Shown: positions 1 through 9,200, numbered from the stretch's first letter. The stretch: 25,926 nucleotides of DNA from an uncultured Clostridium sp. (GCA_905200315.1 CAJKKA010000014.1:1-25926), one strand, 5' to 3'. Translations and numbers: made by a program. The notes: generated from the sequence alone by a model not told the origin.

Positions 1-2
1 AA

Positions 3-1586
3 AGCGAATTGGAAAATTTGTACGAGCAGTTTGGGAGAGAACTGCCTCAGTTGATAACACCAAATAAAGCAATTATCGAAGTAGAAGGTATGCAAAAGGA
101 AGTAACTCTTGATGAAATAAAAAAAGGTTGTACAGTAATTTCAAAAGCAGGAGATAAAATTGCAGTAGATGGAGAAATTATTGAAGGTAGCACACATTTA
201 GATGAATCTTTTATAACAGGTGAAAGTAAACCAGTAGCTAAAGGCATAGGGGAGAAAGTAATTGCAGGGAGCTTAAATTTCGATGGCTTTATAAAATATA
301 AAGCAGAAAAAATAGGAAAAGAATCTACTGTTTCAGAAATTGTAAAATTAGTTATAGAGGCAAGTAACACAAAAGCACCAATAGCCAAAATTGCAGATAA
401 AATTTCTGGATATTTTGTTCCAGCAGTTATTGTTATTGCATTAATTACTTTTTTGGTATATCTAATTTTAGGTTATAATTTTGGAACAGCATTAAGTACC
501 TTTATTACAGTATTAGTAGTTGCTTGTCCTTGTAGTTTAGGATTAGCTACTCCACTTGCAATAGTAGTTAGCGAAGGAGTGTGTGCAAGCAATGGTATAT
601 TAGTAAAGAAAAGTGAAATTTTAGAAAATGCTTCTAAAATAAATACAATAGTATTTGATAAAACAGGTACATTAACATATGGAAAACTAAAAATTGCAAA
701 AATATGCAATTACAGTAATCTTTCAGAAAAAGATTTAATAAAGCTTGCAGGAAGTGTAGAGGAAAAATCAACACATCCAATAGGAAAAGCATTTGCATAC
801 TATATGCAAGAAAATAAAATTGAAAAACTAAATGTAGAGGATATGCAAAACTTAGCTGGCTATGGAATAGTTGGAACAGTTAACAATCAAAAAATAATAT
901 TAGGTAATAGAAAGATAATAGAAAGGTTTTCTATTAAAAATAATCATTTAGAAGATGAAAAAGAATTGGCTCTTAATGGAAATAGCATTGTTTATGTAGC
1001 AAATGAAAACGAAATTTTAGCATTGATAGGTGTAAATGATATTGTAAGAGAAAATTCTAAGAATGTTATTGAAGAACTAAAAAAACATAATATTAATTCA
1101 ATAATGCTAACAGGAGACAACAAAGAAACAGCAGAAAAGATAGGTAAAGAACTTGGAATAACTAAAGTAATTTCAAATGTTCTGCCATCTCAAAAATCAG
1201 AAACAATAAAAAAACTAAAAGAAGATGGAAATAGAGTTATGATGTGTGGGGATGGCATAAATGATAGTCCAGCATTAACAAATGCAGATATTGGTGTAAG
1301 TGTAAAAAGCGGAACAGATATTGCAATGGATTCAAGTGATGTTATTTTAACTAAAAATGATTTATATTCAATATTAAAATTAATAAAAATTAGTGAAAAA
1401 ACTGTTAAAAATATAAAACAAAACCTATTTTGGGCATTTTTCTATAACTGTTTAACGATACCTATTGCCATTGGAATATTTAAGCCATTAGGAATTTCTA
1501 TAAATCCTATGATTGCAAGTTTAGCAATGGTATTTAGCAGTTTAACAGTAATTTTAAATGCTTTAAGACTTAAAAAATGTTACTAA
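3..1586 (+). CDS. copA: Cu(I)-exporting P1B-type ATPase, 5' truncated by the window edge
   Basis: This is a heavy-metal P-type ATPase that pumps Cu(I) out across the cytoplasmic membrane at the cost of ATP. The frame is open to the left edge, so the N-terminal metal-binding domain and first membrane helices lie outside the window. Counting from the TTG at 9, the actuator TGES motif is near residue 70, the membrane CPC metal site at 173-175, the phosphorylated DKTGT at 217, the HP motif at 256-257 and GDGIND at 414-419. The last two helices carry a YN pair and an M-x-x-S-S motif, which are the Cu(I) (P1B-1) signatures rather than Zn/Cd ones. The TTG at 9 is internal and should not be read as the true start. 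Family assignment is secure. Copper specificity rests on the helix motifs. No copper chaperone or CsoR gene is visible downstream. Confidence 0.93.
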   Translation, partial: SELENLYEQFGRELPQLITPNKAIIEVEGMQKEVTLDEIKKGCTVISKAGDKIAVDGEIIEGSTHLDESFITGESKPVAKGIGEKVIAGSLNFDGFIKYKAEKIGKESTVSEIVKLVIEASNTKAPIAKIADKISGYFVPAVIVIALITFLVYLILGYNFGTALSTFITVLVVACPCSLGLATPLAIVVSEGVCASNGILVKKSEILENASKINTIVFDKTGTLTYGKLKIAKICNYSNLSEKDLIKLAGSVEEKSTHPIGKAFAYYMQENKIEKLNVEDMQNLAGYGIVGTVNNQKIILGNRKIIERFSIKNNHLEDEKELALNGNSIVYVANENEILALIGVNDIVRENSKNVIEELKKHNINSIMLTGDNKETAEKIGKELGITKVISNVLPSQKSETIKKLKEDGNRVMMCGDGINDSPALTNADIGVSVKSGTDIAMDSSDVILTKNDLYSILKLIKISEKTVKNIKQNLFWAFFYNCLTIPIAIGIFKPLGISINPMIASLAMVFSSLTVILNALRLKKCY

Positions 1587-1866
1587 TGAACTTGTAAAAT
1601 TTATAAGATTTTTAAGGTTTATAAGATATTTTTATATAAAAGAGAAAGGAGATTTTAATAAAGTCAAGGATACAATAGTATATTTAGCTAGACATGCTGA
1701 AAATGTTGATGAAATATAAGTTCTTTTTATTAAATTGGTGTACAGTAAATGAGAATGTTGAACTTGTGTATAACAAAAATACAATTTTAAATATAAAATT
1801 ACCATGTTTGTTAAAGTTAACTTTTAGAAAAATGAATTAATTAATTTAGAACAAATATATTAAATT
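1587..1866. other. Gene-poor intergenic stretch with a possible gene remnant
   Basis: No intact gene is seen here. A good Shine-Dalgarno-like AGAAAGGAG (1643-1651) is followed by an open frame without ATG, GTG or TTG at the expected place. The frame reads VKDTIVYLARHAENVDEI from 1663 and stops at 1717-1719. It could be the tail of a decayed small gene or chance. The rest is A/T-rich with no recognised RNA or repeat. Confidence 0.3.
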
Positions 1867-1912
1867 AAAAGCCATAAAATGAATTTTATTATAGATTCGT
1901 TTTATGGCTTTT
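1867..1912 (+). terminator. Intrinsic terminator-like hairpin upstream of abiE
   Basis: Arms 1867-1883 and 1896-1912 form a 17-bp stem with one G-T wobble and a 12-nt loop. The stem starts with four A and ends with four T, so it could terminate transcription from either side. It insulates the abiE promoter from the copA side. Confidence 0.7.
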
Positions 1913-1927
1913 ATCTAGTTATAACAT

Positions 1928-1973
1928 TTGACAACCATACCGATATGATGTATAATATGGGTATGACTGTCAA
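1928..1973 (+). promoter_or_regulatory. abiE promoter flanked by an inverted repeat (candidate AbiEi operator)
   Basis: TTGACA (1928-1933) and TATAAT (1951-1956) are separated by 17 bp, a full SigA consensus. The promoter is bracketed by an inverted repeat: 1928-1941 and the reverse complement of 1960-1973 agree at 12 of 14 positions (TTGACAnnCATACC). The left arm includes the -35 and the right arm falls around the expected start of transcription. AbiEi antitoxins of known systems bind inverted repeats in their own promoter, so this is most likely the autorepression site. Confidence 0.75.
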
Positions 1974-1992
1974 AAAAAGAAGGTGATTTTTA

Positions 1993-2574
1993 ATGAATAA
2001 TATAGAAAAAATTAAAGAATTAGTACAAAATAATAATGGCATACTATTAGTAAAAGAGGCACAAAAAAATGATATTCATAGACAATATATAAGGCAATTA
2101 GAAGAAACAGGATATTTGAAAAAAGTATCAAAAGGAGTATATGCAGAAAAAGATAAAGAAATAAATGAATTTTTTATCTTAGGACAAAAATATAAAAAAG
2201 GAATCTTTTCACATAATACAGCATTATACTTTTATGACTTAACAGACAGAACACCGATAAGAATAGATATGACATTTCCAAGTTATATAACTGTACATGA
2301 TAAATCTATAAAGGTTCATTATATAAAGAAAGAAAAACATCTTTTAGGATTAAAAGAGATGAGATTACAAGATGGAACAACAATACAAATATACGATATG
2401 GAAAGAACAATATGTGATATTATTAGAGATAGGAATAAGATAGATCCACAAATATTTAATGATGCTATAAAAGGATACATTAAGAAAAAAGAAAAAAATC
2501 TAATTTTATTATATGAATATGCAGAAAAATTTAAAATACAAAATATATTGAAGAATTATATGGAGGTGCTATAA
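1993..2574 (+). CDS. abiEi: AbiEi-type antitoxin / autorepressor
   Basis: This is a 193-residue protein with an N-terminal winged-helix-type segment (about residues 1-52) ending in a GYLKKVSKGVYA-like wing, followed by an AbiEi-like C-terminal domain. In known AbiE systems this protein is the type IV antitoxin: it opposes the nucleotidyltransferase toxin without a stable toxin-antitoxin complex, and it represses its own operon. The ATG follows AGAAGGTGAT at a good distance. The next gene starts at the base after this stop codon, so translation is coupled. The inverted repeat in the promoter fits autoregulation. Identification rests on the fold pattern, the length and above all the adjacent AbiEii. 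The phage-defence role is known for some homologues and is not shown here. Confidence 0.85.
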   Translation: MNNIEKIKELVQNNNGILLVKEAQKNDIHRQYIRQLEETGYLKKVSKGVYAEKDKEINEFFILGQKYKKGIFSHNTALYFYDLTDRTPIRIDMTFPSYITVHDKSIKVHYIKKEKHLLGLKEMRLQDGTTIQIYDMERTICDIIRDRNKIDPQIFNDAIKGYIKKKEKNLILLYEYAEKFKIQNILKNYMEVL

Positions 2575-3420
2575 TTGAAAAGAAATACAATGAGCTTTAA
2601 AGCTATAATAAATAACATGGCAAAAGAAAATAATGTAGCAGCACAATCAGTTTTACAAACATATATGTTAGAAAGACTATTAGAAAGAATATCGATTTCA
2701 AAATATAAAGATAATTTTATATTAAAGGGAGGAATGTTAATATCTGCAATGCTTGGAATTGATAGCAGAACTACAATGGATATGGATACAACAATAAAAG
2801 GCTTTCCATTAACAAAAGATAATATTACAAATATTATGGATGAAATATGTAATATAGAAATTGATGACAATGTGAAGTTAAAAATTAACAAGGTTGAATT
2901 AATTAGAGAAGATGATGACTATGTTGGGTATAGAATTACATTTGAAGCAAAATATAATAATGAAATGCCAGTTATAATGAAAATAGATATTACAACAGGA
3001 GACAAAATTACATATAAAGAAATCGAGTATAGTTTTATATTAATGTTAGAAGATAGAAAAATACAAATATGGTCATATAATGTAGAAACTATCATTGCCG
3101 AAAAATTTGAAGCTATTGTAAAAAGAGGAGTGCTTTCAACAAGAATTAGGGATTATTACGATGTTTATATGCTTATAAATACTCAAAACAAAATTATTGA
3201 TAAAAAAACCTTAAAAGATGCGATAATTTTAACAGCACAACATAGAGGAACAAGTGAAATAATAAAAGATTGGAAGAAGATAGTGGAGAAAATCGCAAAT
3301 GATGGTAAAATGCGACAACAATGGAAAAGGTATCAAAAAGATAATTTTTATGCTGAAGAAATAGAATATAAAGAGTTAATAAATGCTATAAGTAAAGTAG
3401 GAGAAATCTTCGATAATTAA
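2575..3420 (+). CDS. abiEii: AbiEii nucleotidyltransferase toxin (type IV TA)
   Basis: This is a 281-residue member of the AbiEii/MenA group of DUF1814 nucleotidyltransferases. Motif I has GG at 52-53 followed by R65-T-T-M-D69-M-D71, the two catalytic Asp. Motif II is KIDI with D138. Motif III is EKFEA at 176-180. Motif IV is RIRDYYDVYML at 190-200. All four hallmark motifs are present, so the enzyme should be active. Related toxins transfer nucleotides to RNA targets (MenA modifies tRNA 3' ends), causing reversible growth arrest. The start is a TTG directly after the abiEi stop, with GGAGGTG (2561-2567) inside the upstream gene as its ribosome site. A TTG start would keep toxin synthesis below that of antitoxin. 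The actual substrate cannot be told from sequence. Confidence 0.92.
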   Translation: MKRNTMSFKAIINNMAKENNVAAQSVLQTYMLERLLERISISKYKDNFILKGGMLISAMLGIDSRTTMDMDTTIKGFPLTKDNITNIMDEICNIEIDDNVKLKINKVELIREDDDYVGYRITFEAKYNNEMPVIMKIDITTGDKITYKEIEYSFILMLEDRKIQIWSYNVETIIAEKFEAIVKRGVLSTRIRDYYDVYMLINTQNKIIDKKTLKDAIILTAQHRGTSEIIKDWKKIVEKIANDGKMRQQWKRYQKDNFYAEEIEYKELINAISKVGEIFDN

Positions 3421-3516
3421 TATTTTTTGTTAATTAAAACAACTAACAGATAAATATGTTAATTGCTTAGTTTTTATTGTGAGTAGTAAAATACAAAAAA
3501 TATTTTAAAAAAAGCC

Positions 3517-3545
3517 TACACAAACATAAAAATATATGTTACAAT
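3517..3545 (+). promoter_or_regulatory. Putative yebC promoter (extended -10)
   Basis: TACAAT (3540-3545) is preceded by TGT, giving an extended -10 element. A weak -35 (TACACA, 3517-3522) lies 17 bp upstream. This is the best promoter candidate between abiEii and yebC. Confidence 0.5.
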
Positions 3546-3613
3546 GTTAACTGAATTTGTAAAATTTAGAAAATTTTTTAAGATAGAGTAAAAGAATAAA
3601 AGGAGGAATTAAA

Positions 3614-4333
3614 ATGTCAGGACACAGCAAATGGCACAATATACAAGCTAAAAAAGGTAAAGCAGATGCAGCTAGAGGTAAAATCTTTACAAAACTTGGA
3701 AGAGAATTATTAATTGCAACTAAAGAAGGTGGACCAGACCCAGCTGGTAATTCTAAATTAAAAAATGTTATTGCTAAATGTAAAGCTGCAAATATGCCAA
3801 ACGATACAATTAATAATGCAATTAAAAAAGCATCAAGCAGTAGTGAAAATTATGAAGAAATGATTTATGAAGGTTATGGACCTTGTGGTGTTGCAGTTAT
3901 TGTTGAAGCAAGTACAGATAATAAAAACAGAACTGCAGCAGATGTAAGACATGTTTTCGATAAATCTGGAGGAAATCTTGGAACAACAGGTTGTGTGTCT
4001 TATTTATTTAATAGAAAAGGTATTATTGTAATAGATAAAACAACTACAGATAAAGATGAGGATGAACTTATGATGCTTGCATTAGATAATGGAGCAGAAG
4101 ACTTTACATCTGATGAAGAATGTTACGAGATAACAACATCACCTGAAGATTTTTCTACAGTTAGAGAAGCTTTAGAAAATGAAGGATTAGAATTTGTAGA
4201 AGCTGAAATTCAAAGAGTTCCAACTACATATGTTGCATTAGATGAAAAAGGACAAGAAAAAATGGAAAGACTTATAGAAAAACTAGATGAATTAGATGAC
4301 GTTATGAATGTTTACCATAATTGGGAAGAATAA
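3614..4333 (+). CDS. yebC: YebC/PmpR family protein
   Basis: This 239-residue protein starts with the family signature [11 protein letters not shown], followed by the [18 protein letters not shown] segment and the [12 protein letters not shown] motif, and it is full length. YebC-family proteins were first described as transcription regulators (PmpR). Recent work shows that members act on the ribosome and help translation through difficult sequences such as proline stretches. The acidic C-terminal third (ending [12 protein letters not shown]) is typical. The ATG follows AGGAGGAATT. The gene seems to stand alone, with its own promoter and a hairpin terminator shared with the convergent regulator gene. 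The family call is secure. The molecular role in this organism is inferred. Confidence 0.95.
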   Translation: MSGHSKWHNIQAKKGKADAARGKIFTKLGRELLIATKEGGPDPAGNSKLKNVIAKCKAANMPNDTINNAIKKASSSSENYEEMIYEGYGPCGVAVIVEASTDNKNRTAADVRHVFDKSGGNLGTTGCVSYLFNRKGIIVIDKTTTDKDEDELMMLALDNGAEDFTSDEECYEITTSPEDFSTVREALENEGLEFVEAEIQRVPTTYVALDEKGQEKMERLIEKLDELDDVMNVYHNWEE

Positions 4334-4348
4334 AATTTATAATAAAAG

Positions 4349-4381
4349 TAGAGGTTGAAGATAAAATCAACCTCTATTTTT
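4349..4381. terminator. Bidirectional terminator between yebC and the XRE gene
   Basis: A 10-bp perfect stem (4349-4358 with 4367-4376, core AGAGGTTGA) has an 8-nt loop and is followed by a T-run on the + strand. On the - strand it is followed by TACTTTTATTAT. It lies just after the stop codons of both convergent genes. Confidence 0.8.
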
Positions 4382-4604
4382 ATTCGCTTTTTAGGAGTGG
4401 ATCATCTGTTAAGCCTAAAATATAATCTACAGATGTTTTATATAATTTAGATAATTCAATTAATATATGAGTTGGAATATCATTTTCACCTGTTTCATAT
4501 TTGGAATATCCAGTTTGAGACATATTTAAAATTTGAGAAATTTGCTTTTGCGTCATATCATGATCTTCCCTTAAAGAGCGAATCCTTGGATAGCGTGTAT
4601 TAAT
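4380..4604 (-). CDS. Small XRE-family HTH regulator with an apparent ATT start codon
   Basis: This is a 74-residue Cro/C1-type helix-turn-helix protein. After the start it reads NTRYPRIRSLREDHDMTQKQ, then the recognition region (ISQILNMSQTGYSKYETGEN) and a C-terminal IPTHILIELSKLYKTSVDYI helix pair ending in LGLTDD, as in clostridial XRE repressors. The only frame-compatible start at a sensible distance from the strong ribosome site (AAGGAGGTGC, complement of 4611-4620) is ATT at 4604-4602. No ATG, GTG or TTG occurs until codon 17, which would remove helix 1. The gene diverges from the sortase operon, whose promoter holds two identical palindromes, so it is the obvious candidate regulator of that operon. 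The fold is certain. The target assignment is inference from position. Confidence 0.8.
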   Translation of the reverse strand: MNTRYPRIRSLREDHDMTQKQISQILNMSQTGYSKYETGENDIPTHILIELSKLYKTSVDYILGLTDDPLLKSE

Positions 4605-4726
4605 GATATGGCACCTCCTTTAAATTAGTATATGTAAAAAGAGTATATATATTAGGCATAAAGTTAATTTGTAAAACTCATAGAAATTACATATTTATTT
4701 AATTTTATATTTTTTAAAATAAGTTG

Positions 4727-4781
4727 TTGACATCTAACCTGTTTTAGGTTAAAATAATCCAAGATAACCTAAAACAGGTTA
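4727..4781 (+). promoter_or_regulatory. Sortase-operon promoter with twin operators
   Basis: TTGACA (4727-4732) and TAAAAT (4750-4755) have a 17-bp spacer. The site TAACCTGTTTTAGGTTA (4735-4751) fills that spacer. Its exact reverse complement, TAACCTAAAACAGGTTA, lies at 4765-4781. Each site is itself a 6-bp inverted repeat (TAACCT/AGGTTA) around a 5-nt centre, and the centres are 30 bp apart, about three helical turns. A dimeric HTH protein bound at both would block RNA polymerase. The adjacent XRE protein is the natural candidate. Confidence 0.8.
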
Positions 4782-4862
4782 ATATTCTCGAAATAAAAGG
4801 TAGAGAATATCAATAAAAGCAGTGTAAATAACTATAGTTATAAGGAGGTGAAAAATTATAAA

Positions 4863-5522
4863 GTGAAAAAGAGTATTCCTTATAATAAAGGGAAAAGAAG
4901 CATAAACACCAAAAGGAAATTCAATAAGAAAAAAGGAATTTGTGCTATATTAATTATTATTCTTATATTCTATGTTGGATATAAAATTGCCAAACAAATA
5001 AAAGTACAAAATACAAATGAAGAAAGTGAAGTTATTTGTACTGCAAATATAGAAAATACTCCTGTAAATCAAAATGTAGAAGATAAGAAAGATGAAAATA
5101 TAGTAAATGTAGATTTACCAGAAAAAATGGGAGACTACAAAGTAATTGGTCAGCTTGTGATTGAAAAAATAGGTGTAGAAAAGAATATTTTAAATAAAAC
5201 AACTGATGATTCATTAAATTTATCGGTTACAAAGTTTTATGGTCCAAATATAAATGAAATAGGAAATTTTTGCATTACAGGACATAATTACAAAAATATG
5301 TTAAAAGATGCAAAAAAACTAGAAATTGGAGACTCTTTATATTTAATTAATAAGGAAGAAAAAACAAAGGTAACATATAAAATATTTAATATTTACACTT
5401 GCAATCCAACAGACTTAGAATGTTTAGACCCTACTTATCAAGGAGTTAAGGAAGTTACTCTTATTACTTGTAATCCAGGAGGACTAACAAGACTTATCAT
5501 AAAGGCAAAAGAAGAAGCCTAA
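4863..5522 (+). CDS. Sortase (cysteine transpeptidase), membrane-anchored
   Basis: This is a sortase that cleaves an LPxTG-type signal and joins the protein to the cell wall. A Lys/Arg-rich cytoplasmic tail precedes one membrane helix (about residues 26-43 from this start), then a linker, then the sortase barrel. The catalytic triad is visible: His141 in ITGHNY, Cys203 in TLITCNPGG and Arg210 in GLTRLIIKA. The short barrel with a plain TLITC motif resembles class D/E-like housekeeping-type sortases more than pilin sortases, but the class is uncertain. A GTG at 4848 also opens this frame but overlaps the ribosome site AAGGAGGTG (4842-4850), so GTG 4863 is preferred. The next gene encodes an LPQTG protein, its likely substrate. 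The three genes follow one operator-controlled promoter. Confidence 0.88.
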   Translation: MKKSIPYNKGKRSINTKRKFNKKKGICAILIIILIFYVGYKIAKQIKVQNTNEESEVICTANIENTPVNQNVEDKKDENIVNVDLPEKMGDYKVIGQLVIEKIGVEKNILNKTTDDSLNLSVTKFYGPNINEIGNFCITGHNYKNMLKDAKKLEIGDSLYLINKEEKTKVTYKIFNIYTCNPTDLECLDPTYQGVKEVTLITCNPGGLTRLIIKAKEEA

Positions 5523-5555
5523 TTAAAAATTAAAATTAGAAAGGAAATGAATAAA

Positions 5556-6194
5556 ATGAAAAAATTATTATCAGGAATAGTAACAATAGTACTATTAGTA
5601 GCATTAGCTACAAGCGTAAACGCTTCATCTATAAGCGCAAACAAAACAGAAGCAAATAAAGGAGATACAGTAACAGTTACTGTAAGTGTTAAAGAAACAC
5701 ATTCAATAGGAACATGGCTAAAATATGATTCAAGTAAATTTGAATTTGTATCAGCTTCAAGTTCTATAGGAGAATTAACAACAGGAAATGCAAATGGAGT
5801 TGTAAAAGTTGCTGGAACAAGCACAGATAAAACAACAACAGCTGTTACATTTACATTCAAAGCTAAAGAATTAACAGATTCAGCTTCTTTTGAAGTTACA
5901 AGATTAACAACAGAATCAAGCGAAGCAATGCCAGCAAACACTGTATCAGTTAAAGTTGCTGAAAAAACAACAACAACAGATACAGACAAAAAAGACACAA
6001 CAGATACAGATAAAAAAGATACGACTAATACAGGAAAAACAGATAAAAAAGGCACTACAACAAACAAAAAAGTAAATGATGAAGGAAAAACAATAACAAA
6101 ATTACCTCAAACTGGTGCTTCTGTAGTTACAATTGCGGGAATAGCTTTAACAACAGTTGCAGGAATAGTTGTAGCAAGAAAAATAAGTAAATAA
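5556..6194 (+). CDS. Cell-wall-anchored single-cohesin protein (LPQTG)
   Basis: This is a small secreted surface protein of about 212 residues. Its order is: a signal peptide (KK, then a hydrophobic run, cleavage near VNA-S), one cohesin-like beta domain (about 110 residues, starting ISANKTEANKGDTVTVTVSV and holding the LKYDSSKFEFVSA strand typical of cohesins), a Thr/Lys/Asp linker with TDTDKKDT repeats, the sorting signal LPQTG, a hydrophobic helix and a basic RKISK tail. Cohesins bind dockerins, and the next gene has a dockerin. A single cohesin plus a wall anchor would make a one-slot receptor on the surface. ATG 5547 is also in frame but lies only 2 nt from the GG of the ribosome site, so ATG 5556 is preferred. 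The cohesin call rests on the sequence pattern and on the neighbouring dockerin. Confidence 0.85.
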   Translation: MKKLLSGIVTIVLLVALATSVNASSISANKTEANKGDTVTVTVSVKETHSIGTWLKYDSSKFEFVSASSSIGELTTGNANGVVKVAGTSTDKTTTAVTFTFKAKELTDSASFEVTRLTTESSEAMPANTVSVKVAEKTTTTDTDKKDTTDTDKKDTTNTGKTDKKGTTTNKKVNDEGKTITKLPQTGASVVTIAGIALTTVAGIVVARKISK

Positions 6195-6221
6195 TTTTAA
6201 GTTTTCAAGGGGGAAATTAAA

Positions 6222-9200
6222 GTGAATAAAAAATTAAAAGTAGTATCATCTTTAGCTTTAGCTGGTTTAATGGCTCTTAATGTATGCAATCCAAAAACAT
6301 TAGCTACAGAAATTCAAGATGAAATAAAAACAAGTCCAGTAGGAATTTATAAACAATTAGTAGAAAATAAAACAATAGTTCCATTTGTTCTTGCAAATGC
6401 AGAAGACTGTGTAACATTTAAAGAAATAGCAACAAGCGAAAAATTTGCAAATGTAACAAAATTTAATGGAGCAGCAATACCAAATGATAATACTGTAGTA
6501 CGTACAGGAGATACATTTACTGCAAATGGTAAAGAATATACTGTAGTAATCTATGGAGACGTTAACAAAGATGGTTTTGTTGATGTAAACGATGCATTAC
6601 AAGTAAAACAATATTATGTTGGTAATGTTGAATTAGATAATGTTCAATTAGAAGCAGCAGATGTTAGAAACAATGCAGATGTTGATGTTAATGATGCTTT
6701 AGATATGCAAAAATTCTATGTTGGAAGTTTAGCATCTGTAATTGATAAATTACCAGATATGGAAGATGAAAAATATGATTATTCACTTTCTGTAAATGAA
6801 GGTATTATTAATAATCAAAATGTAACAAGTTCAAAAGTTACTGTAAATGTTGCACAAGTATCTGATAAAGATGTTAGCTTAACATTAAATGTTAAGGGAT
6901 TAGATGTAAATGGTAAAGATAAAGTAGTTACCAAACCAGTAACTATAACTAAAAATACAACAAAAGTAGAAGTTGATGGAATTGATGTTTCAGATTTAGT
7001 TGATGGCGTACTTTCTGTTGAATTAGTAGCTGGAGTAGATAAAGATGCAGAAGTTGTTGGAACAACAACAGTTATAAAAAATACTGAAGCTCCTGCGGCT
7101 ACAAACGTAAATACAAAACGTACAGCAACAAGAACAGCAACACTTTCTTTAGAAGGATATGGAAAAAATGATATAACAAAAGTATATTATGTTATAGGTG
7201 ATTCTATATCAGATATAAAAGATGCAAAAACAATAGAAGTTTCAAATAATAAAGTAGAAAACTATGAAATTTCAAACGAATTAACTGAAGGGGCATCTGC
7301 TAATGTTACATTTATATTAGAAAACAAATATGGTAGCAGATCAGTAGCTGAAACTGTTGTTATAGCTAAAGATAATGCTAACCAAGCAACAGCAGTTAAA
7401 GAATTAAAAGCAACAGTTACAGATGGAGTTGCAACAGGTAAATTTACATGGAAAGATGAAAAAAATACAGGCGCAGCATATGTTGTTAATATCTTAAAAG
7501 ATAACAAAGTAATTGCTTTTACAACAACTACAGAAAAAGAAATAAACATTTCAAGTAATGCAACAGAAACAGGTACATACAAAATAACTGTTCAAGTAAA
7601 AGGAACAGCCAATATAGAAGCTTCTGAAACAGTAACTTCAGATGAAATAGTTGTTTCAAAATTAGAAGCAGTTAAAAATGTAAAACTAGAAAATAAAGAA
7701 GATGGAAAAACATATTTAACATATGAAAATCCAAACAAAGAAGGAACCTTTAAAGAAATAAAAGTTCAATTAATAAGTTTAGATAATGATGGAAAAGAAA
7801 CAACTCCAACACTTGTAACACCAGATGACAAAGGAGTAATAACTTTACCACAAGATAATACAATTTATTTTGTTAAAATTATTGTAGTTGCAAATGATGG
7901 ACAAGTTTCATTAATAAATTCAGATGAAGCAACATCTAATAAAATATATACTTTAACAACAACTGCACCATCACTTACTGCACCTACAGAAAAAGATAAC
8001 TCAGTTGAATATACTGTTTCAAATCCTATAGCTATTACAGGAATAAAAACAGAATATAAAGTAGAAATCTATGATGCATCAAATGTAAAAGAACTTGCTG
8101 CTGGTAAATTAGGTAGCATAGATGAAACAAAACCACAATATACAAAAATAAGTGAAAAAAATGTAGAATTATCAAAAGACGGTAAAATTGTTATAGATGG
8201 ATTAGAAAGCAATAAAAAATATGCTTTCAAATTAATTACAACAGTTGAAGGAATTAAATTAGAATCTAATTATACTTCAACATTAAATACAAAAGCTACA
8301 ATGCCATCAATTTCAAACTTAACAGTAACAAAAAATGAAAAAGAAGCTAAAGAAAATACAGGTAAAATATATGCAGATACAAATAAAATGATAATAAATA
8401 AAACAGTTTATGATAATACAGATGGTATTTATCCAACAGAATTTGCAAATGTAGTATCTTTAGTTGAAAAATTTGAAGCTGGAGATGTTATAAGTATAAA
8501 TGAAAAAACAATAACAGCAACATTAAATGACAAAGAAAGTACAAGAAAATTCGGAGATTTAAAAGACTATACATTAAATGTTACTTGTAATAATAAATTT
8601 GCAAAAACTATAAGTGGAACATTTAAAGAAATCAATTTAAATGGTACAGGTGCAATTTATGATTTAAGTGGAGTGACAGCTGATGCAATAAATGTAAATA
8701 GCGATGTTGAAGTTAAAGGTGATAAAACATATGTTGTAAACTCAAAAGCTATAATTAATGGTGTAAAAGTTTCTACAGTAGCTAAAACAACAATAGGTGC
8801 TACAGCTCAAAAACTTACTGTAACACCAAATACAGAAAGCAACACTTTAGGTTTCGAAAGTGATGAAGTTTTAACAATAAACTTTGTTGGTTCTAAAGAC
8901 CAAACATCAATCCAAAAAGGAACAATAAATGTTGTAGCTAATAAAGGAGTTACAATTACAACAAACTGTAATATAGCTGCAAGTATGAATGTTACAGTTG
9001 CAGAAGGAACAGTTGATTTAACAGCAGATGCCTTAAATGGAAGCAAAAAAGTAACAATAGCTAAAGATGGAACAATAACTTTAGCTACGAGAAAAACAGC
9101 ACCAGTAGAGTTATCTAAAGTAGCACTAAAAGATTATACAGATGATGAATTAATTTATGTAGCAAAAGATGAAGCAAATGGAATAGAAGAAAAAGGAATT

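Noticed and set aside
4848..4862. GTG 4848 as the sortase start
   Set aside because: The codon is part of the Shine-Dalgarno AAGGAGGTG itself, and no other ribosome site lies upstream. GTG 4863 is better placed.
5519..6067. A long open frame on the - strand (about 180 codons) opposite the cohesin gene
   Set aside because: It is rich in Val/Ser/Phe, as expected from the complement of Thr/Lys/Glu-rich coding DNA. It has no ribosome site, and the + strand gene has a signal peptide, a domain and an LPQTG motif.
6222..6300. The dockerin protein as a lipoprotein because of a Cys at residue 22
   Set aside because: The residues before it (ALNVC) do not form a lipobox, since small residues at -3 to -1 are missing. 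An ordinary signal peptidase site further on fits better.
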